From contig DATCJN010000036.1 of NCBI GenBank assembly GCA_036562755.1, positions 1-48,403 of the forward strand: 48,403 nucleotides of DNA, in the 5' to 3' direction. Both the position numbers and the translations under genes were made by a program. The notes under the pieces were generated by a model. It did no database searches and was not told where the DNA came from. It was given only the letters and a program-made list of their open reading frames with translations. This document shows, piece by piece, positions 34,350 to 41,776 of the stretch; position 1 is the first letter of the stretch; each line of letters opens with the position of its first letter. This stretch comes from DUVY01 sp036562755. GTDB taxonomy: Bacteria > Bacillota > Clostridia > Christensenellales > DUVY01.

Positions 34350-34371
34350 TTACATAAATGGAGTTGGCAAG

Positions 34372-35397
34372 ATGTTTACTTTAGTTAAAACCATCGATCA
34401 ACCTAAAACTATCAAAGAAATGCTGCCCCTATCGGAAACACAAAAAGCGATAAAACACGCAAGAGATTTGGAAATTATCAAAATCTTAAAAGGGGAGAGC
34501 GATAAATTACTGGTAATTATCGGTCCGTGCAGCGCGGATAACGAGACAGCAGTTTTAGACTATATAGGAAGACTTGCTAAAGTTGCGGAAAAAATAAAAG
34601 ATAAGGTGTTTATAGTTCCCAGAATATATACAAATAAACCTAGAACGCGCGGAGAGGGTTATAAAGGCATGCTTCACCAGCCCGATCCTAGCAAAGAAAC
34701 CGATATCCAAAGCGGAATAATAGCGTTAAGAAGGTTGCATCTAAAAGCTTTGCAAGAATATGAAATGACTTGCGCCGACGAGATGCTTTATCCTGAAAAT
34801 CATTACTATGTTGACGATCTGATCGCCTATGTCGCAATCGGCGCCCGATCGGTGGAAAATCAACAGCATAGATTAGTAGCCAGCGGAATAGGCATGCCTA
34901 CGGGTATGAAAAACCCCATGAACGGCAGCATGCATGTTTTGCTTAATTCCATTCACGCCGCTCAAATTCCCAACGAATTTAAATTTAACTTCTGGCAAGT
35001 AAAAACGGACGGCAATCCTTACGCGCACGCAATTTTAAGGGGCGCTGTGGATACAAACGGAATCAACGTTCCCAACTATCATTATGAGGATGTTGTAAGG
35101 TTTACCGCTTTATACGAAGCGAGCGGGCTAAAGAATCCGTCTATTATAATAGATACCAACCATTCAAATTCGGGCAAAAACCCGTTTGAGCAAATTAGAA
35201 TAGTCAAAGAAGTTTTGGCGAACAAAAAATCAAGCCAAAGCTTTGGGAAATTTATAAAAGGCTTTATGATAGAAAGCTATATTCAAGACGGCAACCAAGA
35301 CGTCAACGGCAAAGAATACGGCAAATCCATAACGGACGCTTGTCTTGGATGGGAGAAGAGCGAAAAGTTATTGTATTATATTGCCGAAAACGCGTAA
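34372..35397 (+). CDS. aroF: DAHP synthase, class I (first of a tandem pair)
   Basis: Condenses phosphoenolpyruvate and erythrose-4-phosphate, the entry step of aromatic amino acid synthesis. The 341-residue protein is of the AroF/G/H type. Motifs: IIGPCSADN with the metal Cys, PRIYTNKPRTRGEGYKG with the active-site Lys, DEMLYP, and NHSNSGK with the metal His. No fused chorismate mutase domain is present. An N-terminal arm (residues 1-30) typical of the feedback-regulated class is present. A GGAG site precedes the ATG. The second copy begins 39 bases downstream. Confidence 0.94.
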   Translation: MFTLVKTIDQPKTIKEMLPLSETQKAIKHARDLEIIKILKGESDKLLVIIGPCSADNETAVLDYIGRLAKVAEKIKDKVFIVPRIYTNKPRTRGEGYKGMLHQPDPSKETDIQSGIIALRRLHLKALQEYEMTCADEMLYPENHYYVDDLIAYVAIGARSVENQQHRLVASGIGMPTGMKNPMNGSMHVLLNSIHAAQIPNEFKFNFWQVKTDGNPYAHAILRGAVDTNGINVPNYHYEDVVRFTALYEASGLKNPSIIIDTNHSNSGKNPFEQIRIVKEVLANKKSSQSFGKFIKGFMIESYIQDGNQDVNGKEYGKSITDACLGWEKSEKLLYYIAENA

Positions 35398-35436
35398 TAT
35401 TTTTGCTTGGTATTAATAAAAGGCAGGTTACATAAA

Positions 35437-36462
35437 GTGTTCAGAATCAAAAAAGAAATTGACTCGCCCGAGAAGATTAAAGAATATTTGCCTCTTCCGA
35501 AAGAACTAAAAGAGCTTAAAAACCGCCGCGACCAAGAGGCTATTGACATTATTAGCGGCAAAAATTCCAGATTATTATTAATTATAGGACCTTGCAGCGC
35601 GGATAACGAAAGCGCTGTTTTAGAATATGTCCGAAGATTAGGCAAGCTTCAAGAAAAAGTCGCTGAAAAAATACTTATAATACCCCGAATTTATACTAAC
35701 AAGCCTAGAACGCGCGGAGAAGGGTATAAGGGTATGTTTCATCAACCCGATCCCAATAGCGAAACCGACATTCAAGAAGGAATTTTGACTTTAAGAAGGT
35801 TGCATATCAACGCTATGAGAGAATCGGGACTTACCGCGGCCGATGAAATGTTGTATCCCGATAATTACGCATATGTTGACGACCTTTTGACCTATGTCTC
35901 GATTGGCGCTCGTTCGTCCGAAAACCAACAGCACAGGCTTGTATCCAGCGGTATAGACTTGCCCGTAGGCGTAAAAAATCCTATGAACGGCAGTTTGCAA
36001 GTATTGCTTAATTCGATTTACGCTGTCCAGATTTCAAACGAATTTAAATATCATCAATACCAAGTTCAAACCGACGGCAATCCATATGCGCACGCTATTT
36101 TGAGGGGCGCGGTAGATACCAACGGAACACATGTTCCCAATTATCATTTTGAAGATGTCGTTAAGTTTACCAAGCTGTACGAAAAGTCGGGATTAAAAAA
36201 TCCTGCCATAATAATTGATACCAACCATTCTAATTCCGGCAAAGACGCTATGCAGCAGATAAGAATTGTCAATGAAGTCTTAAACAATAGAAAACAAAGC
36301 AAAGATTACGCCAAGTTCTTCAAAGGCTTCTTAATAGAAAGCTATTTGTTAGACGGCGCTCAAGACATCCACGGCAAAGAATTTGGCAAATCCATAACAG
36401 ACCCTTGCATAGGCTGGGCAAAGACCGAGCAATTAGTTTTGGATATGGCGGAAAATTTATGA
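35437..36462 (+). CDS. aroF: DAHP synthase, class I (second of a tandem pair)
   Basis: Second isoenzyme with the same length (341 residues) and all the same active-site motifs as its neighbour (GPCSADN, PRIYTNKPRTRGEGYKG, DEMLYP, NHSNSGK). The pair is collinear from the first residue, so they arose by tandem duplication and have diverged mainly in the N-terminal arm and surface helices. I start it at GTG 35437 (AGGCAGG about 9 bases upstream) because that start aligns with the first copy; the TTG at 35407 would add ten residues with no counterpart. It overlaps pheA by four bases. The two copies probably answer to different end-product inhibitors. Confidence 0.93.
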   Translation: MFRIKKEIDSPEKIKEYLPLPKELKELKNRRDQEAIDIISGKNSRLLLIIGPCSADNESAVLEYVRRLGKLQEKVAEKILIIPRIYTNKPRTRGEGYKGMFHQPDPNSETDIQEGILTLRRLHINAMRESGLTAADEMLYPDNYAYVDDLLTYVSIGARSSENQQHRLVSSGIDLPVGVKNPMNGSLQVLLNSIYAVQISNEFKYHQYQVQTDGNPYAHAILRGAVDTNGTHVPNYHFEDVVKFTKLYEKSGLKNPAIIIDTNHSNSGKDAMQQIRIVNEVLNNRKQSKDYAKFFKGFLIESYLLDGAQDIHGKEFGKSITDPCIGWAKTEQLVLDMAENL

Positions 36463-37253
36463 AAATAAGCTATTTGGGGCCGGTAAACAGTTATTCTTAT
36501 CTAGTCGCTCAAAAGATAAAATCTTCTCAAGATACAATACTTGAGTTTTCGAATTTTTACGACGTGGCTTTGGCGGTAGGCAAAATTGCTGATAAGGCCG
36601 TTATGCCTATTGAAAACTCTTTAGAAGGCGCGGTTAGCAATACCTTGGATATTTTGGCTTGGGAATGCGAGCTATATATTACTAAGGAAATAAACCTAGA
36701 AATTAACCATAAGCTAATAATGAAAAAATCGGGCGATTTTAATAATATTAGAAGAATTATTACTCATGCCCAGGCCTACGGACAGTGCAGAAACTTTATA
36801 AACAAAAACTATCCTAATGCTGAAATCGTTTATACTTCTTCCACATCAAAAGCGGTAGAAAGCCTGGATGACGATTATACCGCGGCAATTGCGGGCGAGC
36901 ATAATCTTAATCCAAATTTAAAGGCGCTGCAGACCTCTATTCAAAACGATACATATAATGTTACCCGTTTTGTAGTTTTGGAAAAACAGCCTATAGATAA
37001 TCCCGCTAACCAAAAAATTTCAATTATCTTCGACGCGGAAAACAAACCCGGCGGATTGTTAAGAATCTTGCAAATATTGCATGACCATAATCTCAATATG
37101 ACTAAAATAGAATCCCGTCCCTTTAAGGGCAAATATGGAAGCTATATATTCTTTGTCGATTTTATAGGAAATATCAACGATAATAACGTTCAAAACGCCT
37201 TTGAAAAAATCAAAAAGTTAACTACATTCTTTAAATATTTAGGCAATTATTAA
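36459..37253 (+). CDS. pheA: Prephenate dehydratase
   Basis: Converts prephenate to phenylpyruvate for phenylalanine synthesis. From ATG 36459 (ATGA overlap with the second DAHP synthase) the protein has 264 residues: a PDT domain (about 1-178; ISYLGPVNSYSY start, PIENSLEGAV near 50, and TRFVVLEK near 169) and an ACT regulatory domain (about 186-264, KPGGLLRILQIL and the IESRPFKGKYGSYIFFVDF phenylalanine-binding segment). No chorismate mutase domain is fused, consistent with the separate aroH. Its stop overlaps the stop of the convergent ylbJ by three bases. Confidence 0.94.
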   Translation: MKISYLGPVNSYSYLVAQKIKSSQDTILEFSNFYDVALAVGKIADKAVMPIENSLEGAVSNTLDILAWECELYITKEINLEINHKLIMKKSGDFNNIRRIITHAQAYGQCRNFINKNYPNAEIVYTSSTSKAVESLDDDYTAAIAGEHNLNPNLKALQTSIQNDTYNVTRFVVLEKQPIDNPANQKISIIFDAENKPGGLLRILQILHDHNLNMTKIESRPFKGKYGSYIFFVDFIGNINDNNVQNAFEKIKKLTTFFKYLGNY

Positions 37254-38251
37254 GTTAAAAAAACAAGACTTAAAATTAAGACGATAGCCGTCATAATAAT
37301 CGATTGAGTAGTTTTGGACAAAAAATAGAATCCCGATTTTACGCTTGCTTTGGTTAAAAAAGTCAAGTTTTGCATATGCACAGATAATCCGCCCCAAGAG
37401 ATAATAAAACCGCAAAAAACCGTTTTTAAAATAAGGCTGCCGTTTTGAGCGCTGATATGCAAACATCCGTTAGATACTTCAATTAAACCTCTTGTCAACC
37501 CGTCAGAATAATTATTAATAAAACTTATTTTTTCTAAAACAAACTTTATAGGGAACAAGATATATAAATCATTCAATAATTCGGTCAGCATATAAAATAT
37601 AGCTACAAAACCGCCGACTTTTAAAACGCTTATAACAGAATTATATATACAGTCAGACAAAATATTATCAGTATTGGGTGAAGTTTGAAGTTTTAGATTA
37701 TTTGGTTGATAGTTTTTTGATAGGTATTTTCTATAAATCAATCCATTTAAAATACAAGACATTATTTGCGATATCAATAAAACTATTCCAGCCATATATG
37801 ATTTTAATAATCCTATTCCTACGCTGCCTAAAACGAACATAGGACTTGCCATTGAGCAAAAGCTGGAAATTCTTGCTCCTTCGGCAGAATCTATAACGCC
37901 TTTGCTATAAAAGTCTTCAATTAACTTGGCGCCTATAGGATAACCGCTGATTAAGCTCATAAAAAATATATAAGCGGAAACTCCGCCGGTCTTATATAAT
38001 TTGGATGTCAAAGGATAAAATATTTTTGAAATCTTCTGCGCCATTCCCAATTCGATTAATAACAAAGAAAAAAACAAAAAAGGAAAGGTAGCGGGAAGAA
38101 TTACCGTTCCCCAAACGATAATTCCGTCTAAAGTAAAACGGCTGTATCGCGCGGGATTAATTATTAACGCTAGAATGATTATGCAAATAAATATAATTAG
38201 TATGTTAATTTTTATCTTTCTTATGGGCTTTACTCTTTTTATTGATATCAT
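37250..38251 (-). CDS. ylbJ: YlbJ-like sporulation-associated membrane protein (nucleoside-recognition domain)
   Basis: Integral membrane protein, 333 residues, about eight hydrophobic helices. It fits the Gate/nucleoside-recognition family to which YlbJ and SpmA/SpmB belong: an N-terminal helix after a basic stretch (KRVKPIRKIK), GTVILPATFPFLFF, and SGYPIGAKLI with SFCSMASPMFVLGSVG (about residues 120-160). YlbJ is needed for spore heat resistance in Bacillus; the exact transport role is not settled. The ATG at 38251 has no clear ribosome site. It is divergent from the patatin gene, the reverse of the collinear ylbJ-ylbK order in Bacillus. Confidence 0.85.
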   Translation of the reverse strand: MISIKRVKPIRKIKINILIIFICIIILALIINPARYSRFTLDGIIVWGTVILPATFPFLFFSLLLIELGMAQKISKIFYPLTSKLYKTGGVSAYIFFMSLISGYPIGAKLIEDFYSKGVIDSAEGARISSFCSMASPMFVLGSVGIGLLKSYMAGIVLLISQIMSCILNGLIYRKYLSKNYQPNNLKLQTSPNTDNILSDCIYNSVISVLKVGGFVAIFYMLTELLNDLYILFPIKFVLEKISFINNYSDGLTRGLIEVSNGCLHISAQNGSLILKTVFCGFIISWGGLSVHMQNLTFLTKASVKSGFYFLSKTTQSIIMTAIVLILSLVFLT

Positions 38252-38260
38252 ATATTAAAT

Positions 38261-38288
38261 TTGATAATATAAAATTGTTAGATACTAT
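38261..38288 (+). promoter_or_regulatory. Promoter of the patatin-like gene
   Basis: TTGATA (38261-38266), a 16-base spacer and TACTAT (38283-38288), about 27 bases before the start codon and 10 bases from the divergent ylbJ start. Confidence 0.5.
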
Positions 38289-38315
38289 TAAATTTATGAA
38301 AAGGCGCGAATATAT

Positions 38316-39131
38316 ATGTTTGATAAAAAATTGGCTTTGGTTTTAGGTTCGGGCGGCGCTAGAGGATTTTGCCATATAGGCGTTCTAAAAGTCCTGGAAG
38401 AGTATAATATCAAACCTGATATAATCGTCGGCTCATCCATGGGGGCGATTATCGGCGGTTTTTATTGCGCCGGTATGTCGATTGAAGAAATGATAAGCAT
38501 AACCAACAAGATAAACCAAGCCACGATAATGGACTTTGATCTTATGCCGGGAAAAAAGTTAGGCTTTGTCAATGGCAATAGAGTTAAAGCTATTTTCTTA
38601 AAATATCTCAGCGACATAAAAATAGAAGATTTAAAGATAAAATACGCCGCAGTCGCAACTGACATTTTGACGGGCGAATCAGTAATGATTACAAGGGGTG
38701 AATTATGGAAGGCTATGCGCGCCAGCATGTCCATTCCGATGTATTTTAAGCCTTTTGAATACGAAGGCAGATTATTGATAGACGGGGGAGTGTTATACAG
38801 GCTTCCCATACCTCAAGCGTATAAATTAGGCGCGGATATAACTATAGCGGTGGACGCTTTGGGTCCGTACCAAAAAGGGCAAAGGCCTTCGGGTCTTTTG
38901 AAAATGGCTGAGCAAACCTTTATGCTTTTGGATTGGGAAAACACTAGAAGAGTCAGTCATCTTTGCGATTATTTATTGGTACCGGACATGAAGGATAAAA
39001 GCCTATTAAGCTTTAAGCAAAACGATTTGGCGATTAAGGCAGGCGAGGAATGCGCCAGAGAAAATATTGATAAAATTTTAAAATTAATAGAAAAACACCA
39101 TAAATCAAAAAAAAGAATAAAAAAAGCTTGA
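38316..39131 (+). CDS. Patatin-like phospholipase family protein (YlbK/RssA-like)
   Basis: Probable serine esterase/phospholipase with a Ser-Asp dyad. The 271-residue protein has the oxyanion motif GSGGARGF (residues 11-18), the nucleophile in GSSMGAI (about 40-46) and the catalytic Asp in DGGVLYRLP (about 153-161). There is no signal peptide. In Bacillus the homologue ylbK follows ylbJ, rsmD and coaD, and the same set is found here around the aromatic genes. AAAGGCG precedes the ATG. Its last codons contain the -35 box of the feo promoter. Confidence 0.92.
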   Translation: MFDKKLALVLGSGGARGFCHIGVLKVLEEYNIKPDIIVGSSMGAIIGGFYCAGMSIEEMISITNKINQATIMDFDLMPGKKLGFVNGNRVKAIFLKYLSDIKIEDLKIKYAAVATDILTGESVMITRGELWKAMRASMSIPMYFKPFEYEGRLLIDGGVLYRLPIPQAYKLGADITIAVDALGPYQKGQRPSGLLKMAEQTFMLLDWENTRRVSHLCDYLLVPDMKDKSLLSFKQNDLAIKAGEECARENIDKILKLIEKHHKSKKRIKKA

Positions 39132-39157
39132 CAACATAATAGTTTATGTAATATAAA
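39128..39157 (+). promoter_or_regulatory. feoAB promoter with inverted repeat in the spacer
   Basis: Consensus TTGACA (39128-39133), an 18-base spacer and TATAAA (39152-39157). The spacer contains the inverted repeat ACATAA-4-TTATGT (39134-39149), a natural place for an iron-responsive repressor. The box overlaps the stop codon of the preceding gene. Confidence 0.65.
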
Positions 39158-39177
39158 TAATATTGTTATACAAGACT

Positions 39178-39199
39178 AACATCCATTAGGATGTTTTTT
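39178..39199 (+). terminator. Terminator-like hairpin in the feoA leader
   Basis: Seven-base stem AACATCC / GGATGTT (39178-39184 with 39189-39195), loop ATTA, then a T run to 39199. It could end the patatin gene, but it also lies downstream of the feo promoter, so feoAB transcripts must read through it. A competing pairing, CTAACA (39176-39181) with TGTTAG (39211-39216), would break the stem, and a small hairpin GTTAG/CTAAC (39212-39227) is also possible. Confidence 0.55.
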
Positions 39200-39243
39200 A
39201 AATGATCAAGTGTTAGCTAAATCTAACTTTTAGGGTGCTCGAT

Positions 39244-39465
39244 ATGACATTAGAACAATTAAAAGCAGGGCAAAGCTGTAAAGTCAAACAAATAACAGCG
39301 CAGGGAATGCTAAAAAGAAAATTGCTGGAAATGGGCATAACTCCCGGCACGGAAATAGTTTTAAGAAAAATAGCGCCTTTGGGCGATCCTATTCAGATTA
39401 ATCTTAGGGGCTATGATTTGAGCATAAGAAAAGCGGACGCAAAAAACATTGCGGTTGAAATTTAG
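39244..39465 (+). CDS. feoA: Ferrous iron transport protein FeoA
   Basis: Small SH3-like cytoplasmic partner of FeoB, 73 residues from ATG 39244. Typical features: LEMGITPGTEIVLRKIAPLGDP and a C-terminal strand LSIRKADAKNI. The ATG is preferred over the GTG at 39235, because TAGGGTG, which contains that GTG, is the ribosome site 6 bases upstream. feoB follows after 8 bases. Confidence 0.94.
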   Translation: MTLEQLKAGQSCKVKQITAQGMLKRKLLEMGITPGTEIVLRKIAPLGDPIQINLRGYDLSIRKADAKNIAVEI

Positions 39466-39473
39466 GAGTATTT

Positions 39474-41552
39474 ATGGCGCTAAAATTTGTATTAGCTGGA
39501 AATCCCAACAGCGGGAAAACTACGTTATTTAACGCTCTGACAGGGAGCAACGCACATGTAGGCAATTGGCCGGGCGTGACAGTTGAAAAAAAAGAAGGCG
39601 TTTGCAAGAAGCAAGTATTTGGTCAAACCATATCATTGGTAGATTTGCCGGGAATTTATTCGACTTCGCCTTATTCGCCCGAGGGCGTTATAGCAAGAAA
39701 TTACATATTGGAAGAAAAGCCCGACGCGATTATTAATATAGTCGATGCTACCAATCTAGAAAGAAATCTCTATCTTACTACCGAATTGCTGGAAACTGAC
39801 ATTCCAATTGTAATTGCGCTAAATTACATTGATGTGCTGGAAAAAGACAATGTCAGGCTTGATTTAACGGTTTTGGAAAAAGCTTTTGGAGTAAAAATCA
39901 TTCCCATATCCGCCTTTAAGAAAAAAGGGCTAGATGAGTTACTGGAGGCGGCTTGTCAAGCGGTTTCTTCCAAAAAAATGGCCGAATCCGTTTTGCGTCA
40001 ATCCATAATTGGCGAACAAATCAAAAAGATATCGGAGAGCTTACGAAATTTAAATATACCAAGTTCCGAATATGTCGCCGTAAAGCTAATTGAGGGCGAC
40101 AAAATACTTTTAGATTCTCTAATAATTAACGACGACGAAAAAAAATCAATTTTAAATATCATTGAATCAATCAAGAAAGAACATGAAGATACCGAAGGCT
40201 TAATAGCCGATTTAAGATATAATTACATATCCCAGCATTGCCGGGAAGCTACCAATATAACTAAAAAGCTTAAAGACATTGCAAGAACCCAAAAGATAGA
40301 CAAGATATTAACCCATAAGATATGGGGCATTCCTATCTTTTTGGGCATTATGTTCTTGATGTTTTTCTTAGTGTTTGGCGAGTTTGAAATTGGCGGCGTA
40401 ACCATTATGATGCCGGGCGTGTTAGCCGCTTACGGCGTAGAATGGCTTGTGACCAAAATCGGAGAATTATTGGCGCAATTTTTATCATTTGTAAACGCTT
40501 CGGATTGGTCGGCAGGATTGGTTATTGACGGCATATACGGCGGCGTAGGCGCTGTGTTTGGATTTTTGCCTTATATCTTGGTAATGTATTTGTTAATTTC
40601 TATTTTGGAAGCTACTGGTTATATGGCGCGCGCCGCTTTTATAATGGACAGAGCGTTTAGAAAATTCGGCTTGAGCGGAAAGTCCTTTGTTCCCATGCTG
40701 ATGGGCTTTGGCTGTAGCGTTCCCGCTGTTATGGGCGCAAGAACATTAGAAAGCGAAAACGAAAGAAGATTGACAATAATGATAACCCCGTTTATGTCTT
40801 GTGGCGCTAAGTTGCCGATATGGACGTTTTTGACGGCTGCCTTTTTTGAAGGAATAACGGCAACATTGGTTATTTTCTCAATATATTTTTTGGGAATAGT
40901 GATGGCCGTTATTACGGGTATTGTGTTTAATAAATTTGTCTTTAAGAAAAAGACAACGCCTTTTATTATGGAAATGCCATCTTATCGCGCGCCCGATATT
41001 AAAACTCTTTTAAGAATTTTGCTAGATAAATTTAAGAGCTTTGTCAAAAGGGCAGGCACGGTAATCTTGGTGTCCTCCGTGGTAATTTGGCTGCTTCAAT
41101 CGTTTAGCTTCAATTTTAAAATGGTTGACGACCCCAATGACAGCATGATGGCAAAAATAGGCGGAATATTCGCTTATATATTTAAGCCCATGGGCTTTGG
41201 CGCTTGGCAGGCAGCGTTTGCTATTTTGTCAGGTTTTATAGCTAAAGAAGTAGTGGTTACGACCTTTGGAACATTGTCTGGCGTGGGCGATCCTTTGGAA
41301 AACGAAGGACTGATGGAACAAGTCAAGTCTTGGATAATCAGCGCAGGCATTTTCGCTTCGCCTTTAGCTGTTTATTGTTTTATGGTGTTTAACCTTTTAG
41401 CGCCTCCATGCATGGCCGCAATCGGCGCCATATCTCAAGAAGTAAAATCAAAAAAATGGACGGCTATTATTTTAATTTATCAATTATTAATCGCTTATCT
41501 GGTAGCGCTGTTAATTTATGGCATAGGACAATTAGTGATGCTTATAGCTTAA
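39474..41552 (+). CDS. feoB: Ferrous iron transporter FeoB
   Basis: Fe2+ uptake permease with an N-terminal G-protein domain. The 692 residues comprise the GTPase domain (G1 GNPNSGKT at residues 9-16, G3 DLPGIYS near 57, G4 NYID near 118), a helical GDI-like region (about 170-260) and a transmembrane region with the two Gate domains (about 285-692). The conserved GFGCSVPAV and PFMSCGAKLPIW segments, whose cysteines line the path for iron, are present. An AGGAG site precedes the ATG. Confidence 0.97.
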   Translation: MALKFVLAGNPNSGKTTLFNALTGSNAHVGNWPGVTVEKKEGVCKKQVFGQTISLVDLPGIYSTSPYSPEGVIARNYILEEKPDAIINIVDATNLERNLYLTTELLETDIPIVIALNYIDVLEKDNVRLDLTVLEKAFGVKIIPISAFKKKGLDELLEAACQAVSSKKMAESVLRQSIIGEQIKKISESLRNLNIPSSEYVAVKLIEGDKILLDSLIINDDEKKSILNIIESIKKEHEDTEGLIADLRYNYISQHCREATNITKKLKDIARTQKIDKILTHKIWGIPIFLGIMFLMFFLVFGEFEIGGVTIMMPGVLAAYGVEWLVTKIGELLAQFLSFVNASDWSAGLVIDGIYGGVGAVFGFLPYILVMYLLISILEATGYMARAAFIMDRAFRKFGLSGKSFVPMLMGFGCSVPAVMGARTLESENERRLTIMITPFMSCGAKLPIWTFLTAAFFEGITATLVIFSIYFLGIVMAVITGIVFNKFVFKKKTTPFIMEMPSYRAPDIKTLLRILLDKFKSFVKRAGTVILVSSVVIWLLQSFSFNFKMVDDPNDSMMAKIGGIFAYIFKPMGFGAWQAAFAILSGFIAKEVVVTTFGTLSGVGDPLENEGLMEQVKSWIISAGIFASPLAVYCFMVFNLLAPPCMAAIGAISQEVKSKKWTAIILIYQLLIAYLVALLIYGIGQLVMLIA

Positions 41553-41585
41553 ACAGAAGCATATTATATTTAGAGGAGTATTAAA

Positions 41586-41744
41586 ATGACGCCTGCTGAT
41601 ATTGTAATTTTAGTTTTGGTCTCTTTGGCGGTAGTAGGCGCTATCGCATACATAGTAAGAAATAAAATCAGAAGTAAAAGACAGGGCGTGCGCTCATGTC
41701 CCGGTTGCGACGCATGCAAGTATATTAAAAAGAGCGAAAAATAA
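41586..41744 (+). CDS. Small FeoB-associated Cys-rich membrane protein
   Basis: A 52-residue protein too short for ordinary gene finding. It has AGAGGAG 8 bases before ATG 41586, a hydrophobic N-terminal helix (residues about 5-24, IVILVLVSLAVVGAIAYIV), a basic stretch (RNKIRSKRQ) and a C-terminal cysteine motif C-x2-C-x2-C (SCPGCDACKYI). This architecture is that of the small proteins annotated next to FeoB in Firmicutes (FeoB-associated Cys-rich membrane protein). The cysteines presumably face the cytoplasm and may hand over iron; that is inference. It ends two bases before a strong terminator. Confidence 0.88.
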   Translation: MTPADIVILVLVSLAVVGAIAYIVRNKIRSKRQGVRSCPGCDACKYIKKSEK

Positions 41745-41776
41745 AAAAAGCCCCTTTTATAAGGGGCTTTTTTTAT
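41743..41776. terminator. Bidirectional terminator between the feo operon and carB
   Basis: Perfect 14-base inverted repeat (A7-GCCCCTT, 41743-41756, with AAGGGGC-T7, 41761-41774) and a 4-base loop. A and T runs on both sides allow it to act for both convergent units. Confidence 0.95.
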
